Shown here piece by piece: positions 46,070-55,748 of a stretch of DNA of 64,000 nucleotides; positions within the stretch are counted from its first letter, which is position 1; each line of letters opens with the position of its first letter. The DNA comes from Dyadobacter sp. CY345 (GTDB taxonomy: Bacteria > Bacteroidota > Bacteroidia > Cytophagales > Spirosomataceae). The notes beneath the pieces are model-generated. The model did no database searches and had not been told where the DNA came from. It saw nothing but the letters and a program-made list of their open reading frames with translations. Both the position numbers and the translations under genes were made by a program. The stretch covers positions 372,001-436,000 of the forward strand of contig NZ_JAKFFS010000002.1 of the NCBI RefSeq assembly GCF_021502725.1. The letters are read 5' to 3'.

Positions 46070-47401
46070 CTAGGGATTGGCCGTTACTAATTGCTCCTGT
46101 ACTGGTTTTGCGTTGAACTTATCAAAGTATTTTATGCCCAGGAAGCGGATCATAACAGCATAAGGGAACCAATATGCGATGTCATATGGCCGTCCGCCGG
46201 AAATTAGTAACACGATAAGCGACAAGAAGAAATAGGCCAGAAATGTCGATAATGGGCTTGTGTTTCTTTTAATTTCCTGCAAAGCATAGATAAAAAGGCA
46301 TAGATTAAAGCCGTTGAAAAACAAGAAACCAAGTATCCCGTGATTAACCCAGGCTTCAAGAATAGGAATATCGAGAAAGCCAAATTTATAGCCTCTGCCC
46401 AGAAACACGTCCCATGAATAAATGGTATCCAGAAAGTCTGCAAAACCACTGACCCGTCCCATAGCAGAGGCATCAATATCAGCTGTTTCAGTAAGTTTTA
46501 CACCAAGTGATGTAAAAATTACGTCCATGATCCTGTCTTCAAAAACACTCCAGTAATTCATGAGACTAAAATAAACATTACTGTAAGCTTGCAGGAAATA
46601 GTTGATTCCGAATATGACGACGATAAGGACAATCAGGTTCTTGAAAGTAAAAATGCTGCCAATCGCCGAGAAGATTCTTGTTACTTTAAAATTATAGAAA
46701 ACATACAATGCCACCATAATCCCAACACCCAGATAACTGGATTTAGCCAAAGAAATTACAATTACTCCAAGACTGAAAAGAACCGAAAAGTATAAAAATA
46801 ATCTTCCGAGAACGCTTCTGTATCGCGGTATAAGTACAAGTGCAGAGAGTAAACAAATTACGCCGTTCCGGGCAGTAATGTGAGGATTTCCTCCCGCCTG
46901 TGCTCCTTCATTTGAAAAACTTACCGCTGCACGCATACCGACGGACCAGCTTGGATCCGTCATCAGCGAATAAACGAGTGTAATGTTTGAGAACAGCGAA
47001 AGAATAAAGAAAACGGGAACAACTGTTTCCTGGACATCGCTGGGAATACTGAGCAATAATATCAGGAACGCGAAAATAAAAACGTAATTACCAATATCTG
47101 TGACAGCAGTACCAACCGGATTGAAAAACGCAAAGTAATACATTGAAATCGCCAAAAAACCCACACCCAGGTAAAAAAGGATGGCGTTTGGCTTGTAAAA
47201 TCTCAGAAAAAGGTTCGTTGGCGTCATCAAGAGAAGCGCCAAAACAAAGAAACCGGCTGTAAACGTACTACTTGCGGGACCAATTCCCAGGGTATCACGA
47301 AAAAAGAATATCAAAGGAAACCCGTTAAACATCATTGCGATGCCTACCGAATACCTTAAAAAATTAAAGTTTCTTATTAAAGTTGTTAGATTCAAATTCA
47401 T
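46070..47401 (-). CDS. O-antigen polymerase/ligase family membrane protein
   Basis: 443 residues, 10-12 predicted membrane helices with a long loop near residues 265-350. The segment MGRVSGFADFLDTIYSWDVF..GRGYKFGF, AWVNHGILGFLFF is the type seen in Wzy/WaaL-like proteins (O-antigen ligase domain). With an ABC transporter in the operon, it could be a ligase that joins the glycan to lipid A core, or a polymerase; the sequence does not decide. Its start overlaps the GT2 stop by 4 bp. Confidence 0.8.
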   Translation of the reverse strand: MNLNLTTLIRNFNFLRYSVGIAMMFNGFPLIFFFRDTLGIGPASSTFTAGFFVLALLLMTPTNLFLRFYKPNAILFYLGVGFLAISMYYFAFFNPVGTAVTDIGNYVFIFAFLILLLSIPSDVQETVVPVFFILSLFSNITLVYSLMTDPSWSVGMRAAVSFSNEGAQAGGNPHITARNGVICLLSALVLIPRYRSVLGRLFLYFSVLFSLGVIVISLAKSSYLGVGIMVALYVFYNFKVTRIFSAIGSIFTFKNLIVLIVVIFGINYFLQAYSNVYFSLMNYWSVFEDRIMDVIFTSLGVKLTETADIDASAMGRVSGFADFLDTIYSWDVFLGRGYKFGFLDIPILEAWVNHGILGFLFFNGFNLCLFIYALQEIKRNTSPLSTFLAYFFLSLIVLLISGGRPYDIAYWFPYAVMIRFLGIKYFDKFNAKPVQEQLVTANP

Positions 47402-48282
47402 CTTGATAATCTGAAACGTATGTATTTGAAATCAAATCGCAATAAAAAATAGGATACTTTTCGAATCCTGCACCAAAGATACCGTATTTTGTTAAGAGCA
47501 GGGAATGATATCGCAGAATTGTACAATTTTTGTATTCTAAGATGCTCCTCTGATCCAACGGAGGCAATGGTTGATGATTTAGCATCAGCATGAACTCTAA
47601 GCGCACCTCCAAGACCGTCAATCTTTACGATTTTTGTCGAATCATGAAGGGTATATCTCGTGATAAACTCATAGTCAAATGCAAACCGGAACGACTCATC
47701 AAAATTGCCGTACTTTTCAACCAGCGATTTTTTGAAAAATAAAGATTGATTGTGGATCTGCATACCTTCCAGAATTTGACAAGTCAGGCTGTAAGACGTT
47801 GTTTTTAATATCTCCGTCACTTCGTCATCGGTGGTGATCATGAACAGGTCGCCATACAAAATATCTGCTTGCTGTTCCAAAGTCGCTTTTCCAAAACGCT
47901 GAAAAGTGCCGGGGAAATATACATCGTCCGAATTTTGAAAACTGATCCATTCACCGGTAGCTCGTTCAAGTCCTTTATTTATGGCATGAACCTGACCCTT
48001 GTCTTTTTCAGATACCCAATAAGCCAGATATTTTTCATACTTTTTTATTACCTCAACACTTCTGTCAGTAGATCCTCCATCGACAATAATATATTCCAGA
48101 TTCGGGTAGTTCTGGTTCAAAACGCTTAAAATGGTGCGTTCCAAAAAATCTGCCTGATTGTAGGAAGGTGTTATGATCGTCAGCTTGGGGAATGCCTTGC
48201 CGGTATTATCAGCTAAATTATTGATCGTCAATTTTGATGTAAAATCACGAAGCTCTGCTGTACTTTCCTGAAGAGGTTTCAT
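47398..48282 (-). CDS. Glycosyltransferase family 2
   Basis: 294 residues. The GT-A fold is clear from KLTIITPSYNQADFLERTIL near residue 32, LEYIIVDGGSTDRSVEVI near 65, WVSEKDKGQVHAINKGLERA near 90 and the metal-binding WISFQNSDDVYFPGTF region near 112 (DD pair). It transfers a sugar to the growing repeat unit on the cytoplasmic face. The C-terminus is basic and hydrophobic, maybe membrane-attached. It is in the polysaccharide operon. Confidence 0.92.
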   Translation of the reverse strand: MKPLQESTAELRDFTSKLTINNLADNTGKAFPKLTIITPSYNQADFLERTILSVLNQNYPNLEYIIVDGGSTDRSVEVIKKYEKYLAYWVSEKDKGQVHAINKGLERATGEWISFQNSDDVYFPGTFQRFGKATLEQQADILYGDLFMITTDDEVTEILKTTSYSLTCQILEGMQIHNQSLFFKKSLVEKYGNFDESFRFAFDYEFITRYTLHDSTKIVKIDGLGGALRVHADAKSSTIASVGSEEHLRIQKLYNSAISFPALNKIRYLWCRIRKVSYFLLRFDFKYIRFRLSR

Positions 48283-48308
48283 ACTTGATTAATTCCTGTT
48301 TATTGACC

Positions 48309-49259
48309 TTAAAACTGATCAACGAATTTTGTTATAGCTTTTAGCTTGCCGGCAATATTCTTGCGTAAAGCTCTCTGGCTGCTGATATTAGAAGGTTTGC
48401 CAAATGCTGGCTCACCGTTTATTTTTAAACTTTCGTATTTTTTTAGACTATGCTGGTATTGATTAAACAACTTTTTAAAGGCACTGTTTTGATTAATCAA
48501 ACCAGTATGTTCTGACCAAACCGGATGGTAATTTCCGAGTCCGGCGAAGTCTATCGAAATCAGTTTCTCTTCGTCTACAAAAAAACTTCCGTTCTCTTCT
48601 TTCAGATTTTTATTCAAAACGCTGTGTAAACCGTAATGCCAGCCTGCATGCTGCACCTGAATCGTGTTTTTCACCCAAACCGGCGCGTAATTAAGCCAAA
48701 GTTGATCCATACACATCCCGTTACAAAGATCAAACTTTGCCCTGTCAATGGTACGATGCGACCACCAGTCTAATAATTTCGACGTTGCTTCGCCTGGTTT
48801 TATAACCCAGCTTCCGGAATGAAACATCCCAATATTAAGAATTCGCTTGTCATCCAGCATATTGGACTTACTAAGCGGTTTTGCTATATGCGGTGTTAAT
48901 AGCAATTCAGCCGGGTTATTGGTAATTTCCTGTATGGAGTTGAAAAGCAAAGTTGTCGGTGCAAGAAATGTTAGCTGTTTGCAATCCTTCTGTTTTTTTA
49001 AAATACCTTTTGCAAACCAGGGCCGGGAAGCAGCAACGATCTCGAAGTCAAAATAATTTGAACACATTTGTCCCCATTCCGGCACATCAATATCTTCAAT
49101 TGGGATCACTTTAATTCCATTCTGAACTTTTGGCAGCGGAAAGGTATCAGCCCAGCCAATGTAAAAAAGAGAATCGGGATGAAACTGCAACACAGAAGCT
49201 CCCAAAGCCAAAGCATTCGGTAATTGTAATCTGTTACAGACGGTAAAAACTATAGTCAT
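48309..49259 (-). CDS. GT8-like paralogue lacking the DxD motif
   Basis: 316 residues, related to the GT8-like protein at 50032-51015: same opening (MTIVFTVCN), same block DLCNGMCMDQLWLNYAPVWV (the sibling has DLCNGLFVDQNWMNFLPVFV) and the NIGMFHSG segment. Where the sibling has YFDPDIII, with the DxD metal motif, this one reads FLAPTTLLF. Either it is a catalytically inactive partner, or it uses a different metal-binding arrangement. The rest of the domain looks intact. It is within the polysaccharide operon, after the DUF5672-like gene. Confidence 0.75.
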   Translation of the reverse strand: MTIVFTVCNRLQLPNALALGASVLQFHPDSLFYIGWADTFPLPKVQNGIKVIPIEDIDVPEWGQMCSNYFDFEIVAASRPWFAKGILKKQKDCKQLTFLAPTTLLFNSIQEITNNPAELLLTPHIAKPLSKSNMLDDKRILNIGMFHSGSWVIKPGEATSKLLDWWSHRTIDRAKFDLCNGMCMDQLWLNYAPVWVKNTIQVQHAGWHYGLHSVLNKNLKEENGSFFVDEEKLISIDFAGLGNYHPVWSEHTGLINQNSAFKKLFNQYQHSLKKYESLKINGEPAFGKPSNISSQRALRKNIAGKLKAITKFVDQF

Positions 49260-49276
49260 GCTGTGTGTTCTCTTTC

Positions 49277-50032
49277 CTATTTATAAAATGGAAGACTATT
49301 CAGGTTATTCATATCAATTCCGCAAATCCCGGTTGGCCAGGCATCCCGGTTATCGGTGTATCCGGAAATATTTTTGGCATTTTGAGAAAACCGGCTTTGT
49401 ACAATTGGCGTTGGTTTTCTTAATTGCGGCCAGAAACGATTTGCTTCTATTTCCCAAAACAAAGAGTCTTTGTTTTCAAATTTATCATTTTGACGATATT
49501 CATGCGCCTCCTTTTTCCTGGCAGACAGCGTTTTTATCATCCGCTGCACGTTGCATAACTTCAATCCGTCACTTTCAAAACTTTTGCCTAATTCCTGTTT
49601 CTCGTTTTCATTCAAACCCCAGATTCTAGAAAAGTCATTTCCAATGCTGTTTTTCGAGCCGGTATTTTCTATTGGATTGGCGTGCAGATAATCATATCCC
49701 TGCTTGCACCAGTAGTGTATTTCATCTTTTACGATCCAGCTGTTCAGCTCATGAATCAGAACAAAATCGCTCCAAGTAAACCGCGTGTAAAAATCTTCCA
49801 TTAATAACAGGTTTGATAAAGCCTGTCTTGATCCAAAATATTTTGACTTAAATGTCAGTACTTCTACCCGTTTGTCCTCAGACTCAAAAGCCGACAAATC
49901 GGCTCCTTCGTATGTGAACAGAATGATCGGATATTTTGACAACGCTTCGAGACTGTGCCTTAGAACCGTTTCTTCGTGGACAGTCAAATCTGCATTTAAT
50001 ATGGGAATCAGTATAGATACCAGCTCTTTCAT
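49277..50032 (-). CDS. DUF5672-like protein, putative glycosyltransferase
   Basis: 251 residues. LVSILIPILNADLTVHEETV at the start and the HELNSWIVKDEIHYWCKQGYDYLHANP block (about 113-140) resemble DUF5672, a family found in polysaccharide loci and thought to be a glycosyltransferase. The usual D of YQLD is HELN here and the following GNGG is GND, so it diverges. It lies between the two GT8-like paralogues and shares a 1-bp overlap with the upstream one. Function inferred from family and context. Confidence 0.6.
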   Translation of the reverse strand: MKELVSILIPILNADLTVHEETVLRHSLEALSKYPIILFTYEGADLSAFESEDKRVEVLTFKSKYFGSRQALSNLLLMEDFYTRFTWSDFVLIHELNSWIVKDEIHYWCKQGYDYLHANPIENTGSKNSIGNDFSRIWGLNENEKQELGKSFESDGLKLCNVQRMIKTLSARKKEAHEYRQNDKFENKDSLFWEIEANRFWPQLRKPTPIVQSRFSQNAKNISGYTDNRDAWPTGICGIDMNNLNSLPFYK

Positions 50033-51015
50033 TATAGGGTATCAATCTGATCGATTAGGTATTTAACAGGCATGTTCAGGTATTTTCTGACACGAACATA
50101 TCTCTTCACTTTCGCAGGTTTTATATAGGAGCAGGGGAATTTTCGATAATATGCATTGCCATTATTGATCAGGCTGTTGCGATAAATATCGAAAAGTTCA
50201 GTCGCATCCTTTCGCTCAGCAAGCTGAAATCTGTCCTGGTATTTGGATAAAACTTCCGGCTTTTCCGGATCATATCCGCTGTAATGAAAAAATATCAGCG
50301 GGTTGTCTTCATTTACATAAAAAGCATTTTCTTTTTTTGAAAAAACGCGTTCATGCAAGTTCCAATAGGCGGCATTGTAACCAGGATTTCGTTCGATATG
50401 TGTATTCGGGACAAAAACCGGTAAAAAATTCATCCAGTTCTGATCCACAAAAAGCCCGTTACACAAATCAATTAAACACTCGTAGCGCAACTTTTCTTCC
50501 CACCATTTGATAAATTCGGTATTGGGCTCGCTTCTTCTGAAAGCTACAAAACCAAGATTATAAATTCCGGTGTTTAAATGATGTAACTCATTCGGGGTAA
50601 GTCTGTCTTCAATTGGCGTATTCACATGCGGCGTTAAAACCGCCTCATGTTTTTTCAATGAATCGAGCAGCCCTGTCAAAGGCTGATATATAATAATATC
50701 CGGGTCAAAATAAATGACATTTTTTGCCTCCGGATAATTTTTGAAAAAATAGGTAAAGTAAAATGGTTTTACGGCGGTATTAAGCTCTGTGATATTGTAG
50801 CGGCTGCACATATCCTCAAAACCTTCAATTCCGATCTTATCAATTTCGATCATCGGATACTTAGGTGTATAGGATTGTTCGAAACTGACACCTTCCTGAT
50901 TATCCACCAGACCGATGACGAAAAGAATTTCGGGATTTGTAACAGCCAGCGAATCACCGAGTGTGCGCGCCTGAGCCAGGTAATTTATAGAACAAATGGT
51001 AAAGGCAATGGTCAT
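50032..51015 (-). CDS. GT8-like nucleotide-sugar transferase
   Basis: 327 residues. The GT-A pattern is clear: MTIAFTICSINYLAQARTLG, KNVIYFDPDIIIYQPL with a DxD metal motif near residue 117, LNTGIYNLGFVAF near 160 and DLCNGLFVDQNWMNFLPVFV near 200. It is a glycosyltransferase-like protein of the polysaccharide operon. It overlaps the GT4 gene upstream by 4 bp and the DUF5672-like gene downstream by 1 bp, so all three are translated together. Confidence 0.8.
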   Translation of the reverse strand: MTIAFTICSINYLAQARTLGDSLAVTNPEILFVIGLVDNQEGVSFEQSYTPKYPMIEIDKIGIEGFEDMCSRYNITELNTAVKPFYFTYFFKNYPEAKNVIYFDPDIIIYQPLTGLLDSLKKHEAVLTPHVNTPIEDRLTPNELHHLNTGIYNLGFVAFRRSEPNTEFIKWWEEKLRYECLIDLCNGLFVDQNWMNFLPVFVPNTHIERNPGYNAAYWNLHERVFSKKENAFYVNEDNPLIFFHYSGYDPEKPEVLSKYQDRFQLAERKDATELFDIYRNSLINNGNAYYRKFPCSYIKPAKVKRYVRVRKYLNMPVKYLIDQIDTL

Positions 51016-52232
51016 TGATTGTGTTTTTCGGAAACCTGCAAAGGTAGATACTTTTGAATTATCGCTTCAATTTTTGCAACGCTGTTCACAGTATTGTGAC
51101 GTTCCAAAACTTTGGTACGACCTTTTTGCCCCATGGTTTCCCGAAGGGATGGATCCAGGATAAGTTGAATCAACGCTTCTGAAGCCGCGGAAATATCCAG
51201 ATAAGGAACCACAAATCCAGCGTCAGATTCAATCAGTTCAGGTGCTCCACCGGCTCCGTCAAAACATACAACAGGCGTTTCGTTCAATGCTGCTTCAAGC
51301 ACAACCAGCGGATATGGATCTTCCCGTGAGCTCAATAACAAAACATCAAAACGACTGATATAATCGAGTGCTTGCGGTGTAGGAGGAATCAGAATAATTC
51401 TGTTTTCCAACCCCATCAAATGAATATCGCTTTTGATCAGTTCGAAAATTTCATGCTGCGGACCAGCACCAACCCAGACAAAATACACATCCAGCGGATT
51501 GGTTTTTTGAAGAACTCTTCTCGCGATCCAGTTGAAAATATCATTTCCCTTCCGCCATTCCGCATTGCCGCAACCTCCGATTACAACGGCATCTTTCGGA
51601 ATGCCGTATGTTTTTTCAAGAAGTTCAGGCTGTGCGGCTTTTAATTTATTGTCAATATGATCATGGTCGATCAGTGTAAAAATACTTACATGATCTACCG
51701 GAAAATTATAATCGTTAATGTAATGGCTTGCAACTGCATTAGAAACTGCGATCAGGTGACTCGTCTTTTTTAGCAATAAAGAAAGATGTTCCTGATAGGT
51801 ATATATTTTTACAGACATGCCCAGTTCATGAACGAAAAGGACAACAGGTAAATCATGTAAGAATTTAAGAAAGTCGTAGTAAACTTCGGCATTTGCCACT
51901 GAGTTCACGAAGACTAATCCAATATTCTGACTTTTTAATTCGGCTATGGCGCGTTCGTTCTCCTTTTCGATTGCATGTTTTTCATACAATTTGTGCAATC
52001 TTACTTTTTGTAAAAATTTGCCTGAAAAGTTTGAAACGGTATTTTTGGTGCTGTATAACCTTGTAATTGTCACTACCTCAGCAAATTCCTGCTCCAATAC
52101 GCCGCCGTTACAAAGCAACAGGTGCATAGGAACGCCTTTTTCTTTCAGCAACCGAAGTAGCTGAAGCAAAAGAAGCTGACTTCCTGCCCGGTTTGCGTCG
52201 TGACTTATAAATAGTATTTTTTGCGGAGTCAT
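51012..52232 (-). CDS. Glycosyltransferase family 4 (GT-B fold)
   Basis: 406 residues. The N-terminal half starts QKILFISHDANRAGSQLLLL and the C-terminal donor-binding half has AVVIGGCGNAEWRKGNDIFN near residue 212 and SSREDPYPLVVLEAALNETP near 303, with the E-x7-E motif (EDPYPLVVLE) of GT4. It adds a hexose to the repeat unit. It is in the operon with 4-bp overlap to the next gene. The sugar is not known. Confidence 0.9.
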   Translation of the reverse strand: MTPQKILFISHDANRAGSQLLLLQLLRLLKEKGVPMHLLLCNGGVLEQEFAEVVTITRLYSTKNTVSNFSGKFLQKVRLHKLYEKHAIEKENERAIAELKSQNIGLVFVNSVANAEVYYDFLKFLHDLPVVLFVHELGMSVKIYTYQEHLSLLLKKTSHLIAVSNAVASHYINDYNFPVDHVSIFTLIDHDHIDNKLKAAQPELLEKTYGIPKDAVVIGGCGNAEWRKGNDIFNWIARRVLQKTNPLDVYFVWVGAGPQHEIFELIKSDIHLMGLENRIILIPPTPQALDYISRFDVLLLSSREDPYPLVVLEAALNETPVVCFDGAGGAPELIESDAGFVVPYLDISAASEALIQLILDPSLRETMGQKGRTKVLERHNTVNSVAKIEAIIQKYLPLQVSEKHNQ

Positions 52233-52284
52233 TAAGGTAAGTTCGTTGATATCGAATTGAGATCTTAAATTAATTAAGACGCTC

Positions 52285-52944
52285 TTAATAAGCTTCGTAA
52301 CTTAATTTGCCAGGAACTTTTTTAGCAGGGTTGCCTACATAAATTCCCCACTCTTCTGTATCCTTCGTAATGGCAGAAGCCATGCCAACCAATGTTCCCT
52401 GTGCAATCGTCATATAGTCACGGATTGTACTATTTACACCAAAAAACGAATAGGATTCAATAACACAGTGCCCGGACATCACGACATGGGACGTGAAAAA
52501 CACATGATCTTTAATCTTCCCGTGATGACCTATATGGTTTCCGCTCCACATTACAACGTTGTTTCCAACGGTTGTAAAGGGTTGGATCGTATTGTCTTCC
52601 AGAATGAAACAATTTTCTCCGATAACTTTTCTGTCAAGAATTGTCGCGTACGAACTGATATAAGATATGAACTGGTAACCTTTTGCCTTCACCTGATTGT
52701 AGATCGCTTCCCGGTTTCTGTTCATATTCCTGCCCGTCATGGGAGCGAAAAAGGAATATTCCGATGGAGGAAATACCGTTTCAACATCTTCAAAAGCTAC
52801 CAAAGGAAGCCCGCGAAATGATTGTTCAGTAATGTATTCCCGATTCACCGAAAAAGCTACTACTTCATGTTCTGAATCGTTTTCAAGATAATAATGGGCC
52901 AATTCTGCCGTATCCAAAACTCCAAAAATAATAACCTTTGCCAT
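52285..52944 (-). CDS. NeuD/PglD-like sugar O- or N-acetyltransferase (left-handed beta-helix)
   Basis: 219 residues. An N-terminal Rossmann-like part (VIIFGVLDTAELAHYYLEND) is followed by hexapeptide repeats (VIGENCFILEDNTIQPFTTV, MWSGNHIGHHGKIKDHVFFT, IRDYMTIAQGTLVGMASAIT) of the LbH fold. The catalytic His should be in the HIGHHGKI segment. These enzymes acetylate amino sugars such as UDP-4-amino-sugars. It is close to a DegT aminotransferase gene in the operon, so together they could make an N-acetylated dideoxy amino sugar. Confidence 0.88.
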   Translation of the reverse strand: MAKVIIFGVLDTAELAHYYLENDSEHEVVAFSVNREYITEQSFRGLPLVAFEDVETVFPPSEYSFFAPMTGRNMNRNREAIYNQVKAKGYQFISYISSYATILDRKVIGENCFILEDNTIQPFTTVGNNVVMWSGNHIGHHGKIKDHVFFTSHVVMSGHCVIESYSFFGVNSTIRDYMTIAQGTLVGMASAITKDTEEWGIYVGNPAKKVPGKLSYEAY

Positions 52945-52947
52945 TCT

Positions 52948-53646
52948 CTATATAAGTTCGAATTCTTTAAGAAGTTTAGCGATGTTTTCTTCATCGTTAA
53001 ACATTAGTATGTCAATAATTGATAGCCAAGGTACGAAAGCATTTTTAAATTGAGGATAAGGGCTGGCAACACTTTTGATGAAATCGAGCCTGATATGCTC
53101 CTTTTCAAATTTATTTTTTTCGTATAACTCCATGCCACCAATCGGATTGATGTAGTGGGAAGCGTTCTCCTGCCTGCAAATGTCCAAAATCCGTTCCTGA
53201 GCTTTTAAATCTGAATTATTGTAAACTCTCGAAGAGGTAACAATTTCAGTATGGATATTCATGTGCGCACAAACCTTTTTTAGAGCATACAGGGTAAGCT
53301 CAGCGATGTTTTCACACTGGAAATTTACGATTTCTTCAACTAGTAGAAAAACCTTTTGGTAAGTGGGTGCTTTCTGGTAGGATTGCTGAATGGTTTTCAA
53401 GAACTTCTTTTTCCATGGCTCATCGATACCAAGCTCTACTTCATGGATAAGTTTATTCTGGCTAGCGTCTTTCAAAGGTATGGTAAAAAGATGCGGTTTG
53501 CCGGAAACGAGAATCTGGTTTCTATTGATCCACCCTTTATTGATAAAATTTACATCGTCATAAATTACAAACTTATCCACAGCATTGATCAGCTGAAAAT
53601 ACCCGATATACGGGAAAATATAAGGTTGCATTATGGCAATAGTCAT
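52948..53646 (-). CDS. WbqC-like protein
   Basis: 232 residues. The start MTIAIMQPYIFPYIGYFQLI, then VIYDDVNFINKGWINRNQIL and HYINPIGGMELY, marks the WbqC family, found in O-antigen and capsule clusters. Members are proposed to act on nucleotide-sugar intermediates, e.g. as amino-acyl or glycyl-type transferases, but the activity is not well defined. It is 3 bp upstream of the acetyltransferase start, so the two are co-translated. Confidence 0.88.
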   Translation of the reverse strand: MTIAIMQPYIFPYIGYFQLINAVDKFVIYDDVNFINKGWINRNQILVSGKPHLFTIPLKDASQNKLIHEVELGIDEPWKKKFLKTIQQSYQKAPTYQKVFLLVEEIVNFQCENIAELTLYALKKVCAHMNIHTEIVTSSRVYNNSDLKAQERILDICRQENASHYINPIGGMELYEKNKFEKEHIRLDFIKSVASPYPQFKNAFVPWLSIIDILMFNDEENIAKLLKEFELI

Positions 53647-53695
53647 ATAATATTGGTTAGTGTGACGAATTTAATTGATTGATTATCACTGTTTA

Positions 53696-55744
53696 TTATT
53701 TCAACCTTCTGAGGTAATAATCCTCACCTTTTACGATCAGATGTTTCATGGTCGTATCTGTCCCTAATCTTAGATCCGTTGGCAATGCTTTGATTTTCGT
53801 CGTATCGTTTATTACGCTTCTTGCATAAAACAAATAATCAGCTTCCTCCGGAATCGGTTGTAAACCCTTTTCAAACGGATTAATTGATATCAGTTTTCTG
53901 GTCAGTTTTGCTCCGTATAAAGGATATTCGAAATCATCGTTGATCGTAGCAAGGGCGACTGTCGCGTCTTGCGGAACAATCGAATCGTACGCCAAATAAG
54001 GTTTGGTAATATCCGGTCTCGCGAAAGTCTGGAACTGGATACGATCCATTTTCAGTGCAGACTCATGTCCATAAACACCAAACGGCAGGCAACGAACATT
54101 CAGGAATACAGACATCAAAGCGGAAGTGCATCCCAGCAAAACAATCATTAACACATAACCCTTCCAAATTTTTCTACGCGGCTTAATGATCGATAGGCGA
54201 TGATTTGAGAAAAGCAGCAGTAAAAATAGAACACCGAACAAACCAGGTTCTATGAAATATCTTCCTTTGAAAGGATCGTAAACAGCCGTGTAAGAAATGG
54301 CCATATAATCCAGTACAAAGGCCAGAGCCAGAAACCAGTGAACCCTGGACCAGAATACTCTGAAAAAAACAAGGAATATTAAAGGTAATATCAGCGCAAA
54401 ACCAAAGACACCCCAGTAAGGATTGGCATTGTAAAAGTCGAATCTTCTCTGGAAGGTGAAAGGAACGATGGCATATACAGTCTCCTCGTCAAGCCGTAAA
54501 TTCAGTTTATCTTCTAAAAAGATAATCGGTTTGCGAATCTGCGTATTCAAATCGTAACCCCACTGCGCATTACGTATCCCATCCAGGTTGAAAAAGTCAT
54601 AAGCATAGCGGATCACATTTCGGGTTCCTTGTTTGGCAAGATTTGCGGGCGTTCCGAATCTTTCAACAGATTGATGTTTTAAAGCAGTAGGAGGGCCAAT
54701 TGGATGGCCAAAAACCTGTATGTTTTTTATATAACCTGTCGGTAAAGTGTAAATCAAAACAGACAGAAATATTGCAATGGCAAGTCGGATTACACGATCA
54801 AAAAACACTTTAAAATTCGGCGAGATGAAGATGGCGTAAATCATGATCACAAAAACCGACGGGAGCAAAAATGCAAAAGTTATTTTATGACCAAAAACAA
54901 TTCCGAAGACCATACCTATCAAATAGAGATACCGGTTTTCGCGTGTGTTGTAAAAGGTGAAAATAAAATAAAGCAGACAACTAAGATAGGCAGTAAGTAC
55001 GATATCGGTTTCGGTCGTGACAGCCTGCATCAAAAAGTCCAGAAACATTCCGTAAGCCAATGCACAGAAAAAACTTGCCGAAAGATTTCTGCCGATACGT
55101 TGCGCGATCCCGAAAACAGAGATTAGCGTAATCCAATATGAAAGATGATGGATAATTTTGAAAGCATTCTCAACTTTTCCGGTAACCAGGTAAGAATAAA
55201 TCTGGATGGTGGTAACACTTTTGGGATACGTATCCATGTTCCAGTTTGTGCCGCCAAAATGCTCCATTGTTCCCCGCTGGATGTAACGAACGGCGCGGTT
55301 GAGGTGCCCGGTCATACTATCCCATTCGTTTGGAACAGTGAAAATAACAAGAATCAGATTGGTAATGCCAACGATGGCTAATGTGCCAAACATCGCCAGG
55401 AAAATAAATTTGAGATAAGGAGATAACTCCCGCATCCATAATTTAAATGTTCCGATCCGGTTACCTATTATCTGGCGAACTGAAAATGCCTGCTGCTGTG
55501 GAAAGAGTCTTGTCCAGAGGGTGAAATGCAGCGCAATTACGATGAAGGTGCCAACGATCCAGGCGGGTGTGTTAGCGGTGAGGTCCAATGCTGAAAGCAC
55601 AAACCCTGTTGGGATTATGCTTCCAGTGAAAAGAACAAATGATGTGATGAGCCATTCGGTAAGTGATGGTTGTGTTATTTTTTTTGCAGTATAACCAACA
55701 CTATATAAAAACAGAAAAAAAGAAAGTAAATAGAGAATAGCCAT
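53696..55744 (-). CDS. Polytopic membrane protein, GT-C glycosyltransferase-like
   Basis: 682 residues, about 12 predicted membrane helices and a soluble C-terminal domain (about 560-682). The first large loop has VPNEWDSMTGHLNRAVRYIQ, with an acidic residue in the place where GT39/PMT-type enzymes carry their catalytic Asp. It may use a lipid-linked sugar donor on the periplasmic side. It lies in the operon, 4 bp after the DegT gene. Family membership is tentative. Confidence 0.65.
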   Translation of the reverse strand: MAILYLLSFFLFLYSVGYTAKKITQPSLTEWLITSFVLFTGSIIPTGFVLSALDLTANTPAWIVGTFIVIALHFTLWTRLFPQQQAFSVRQIIGNRIGTFKLWMRELSPYLKFIFLAMFGTLAIVGITNLILVIFTVPNEWDSMTGHLNRAVRYIQRGTMEHFGGTNWNMDTYPKSVTTIQIYSYLVTGKVENAFKIIHHLSYWITLISVFGIAQRIGRNLSASFFCALAYGMFLDFLMQAVTTETDIVLTAYLSCLLYFIFTFYNTRENRYLYLIGMVFGIVFGHKITFAFLLPSVFVIMIYAIFISPNFKVFFDRVIRLAIAIFLSVLIYTLPTGYIKNIQVFGHPIGPPTALKHQSVERFGTPANLAKQGTRNVIRYAYDFFNLDGIRNAQWGYDLNTQIRKPIIFLEDKLNLRLDEETVYAIVPFTFQRRFDFYNANPYWGVFGFALILPLIFLVFFRVFWSRVHWFLALAFVLDYMAISYTAVYDPFKGRYFIEPGLFGVLFLLLLFSNHRLSIIKPRRKIWKGYVLMIVLLGCTSALMSVFLNVRCLPFGVYGHESALKMDRIQFQTFARPDITKPYLAYDSIVPQDATVALATINDDFEYPLYGAKLTRKLISINPFEKGLQPIPEEADYLFYARSVINDTTKIKALPTDLRLGTDTTMKHLIVKGEDYYLRRLK

Positions 55745-55748
55745 GAGA

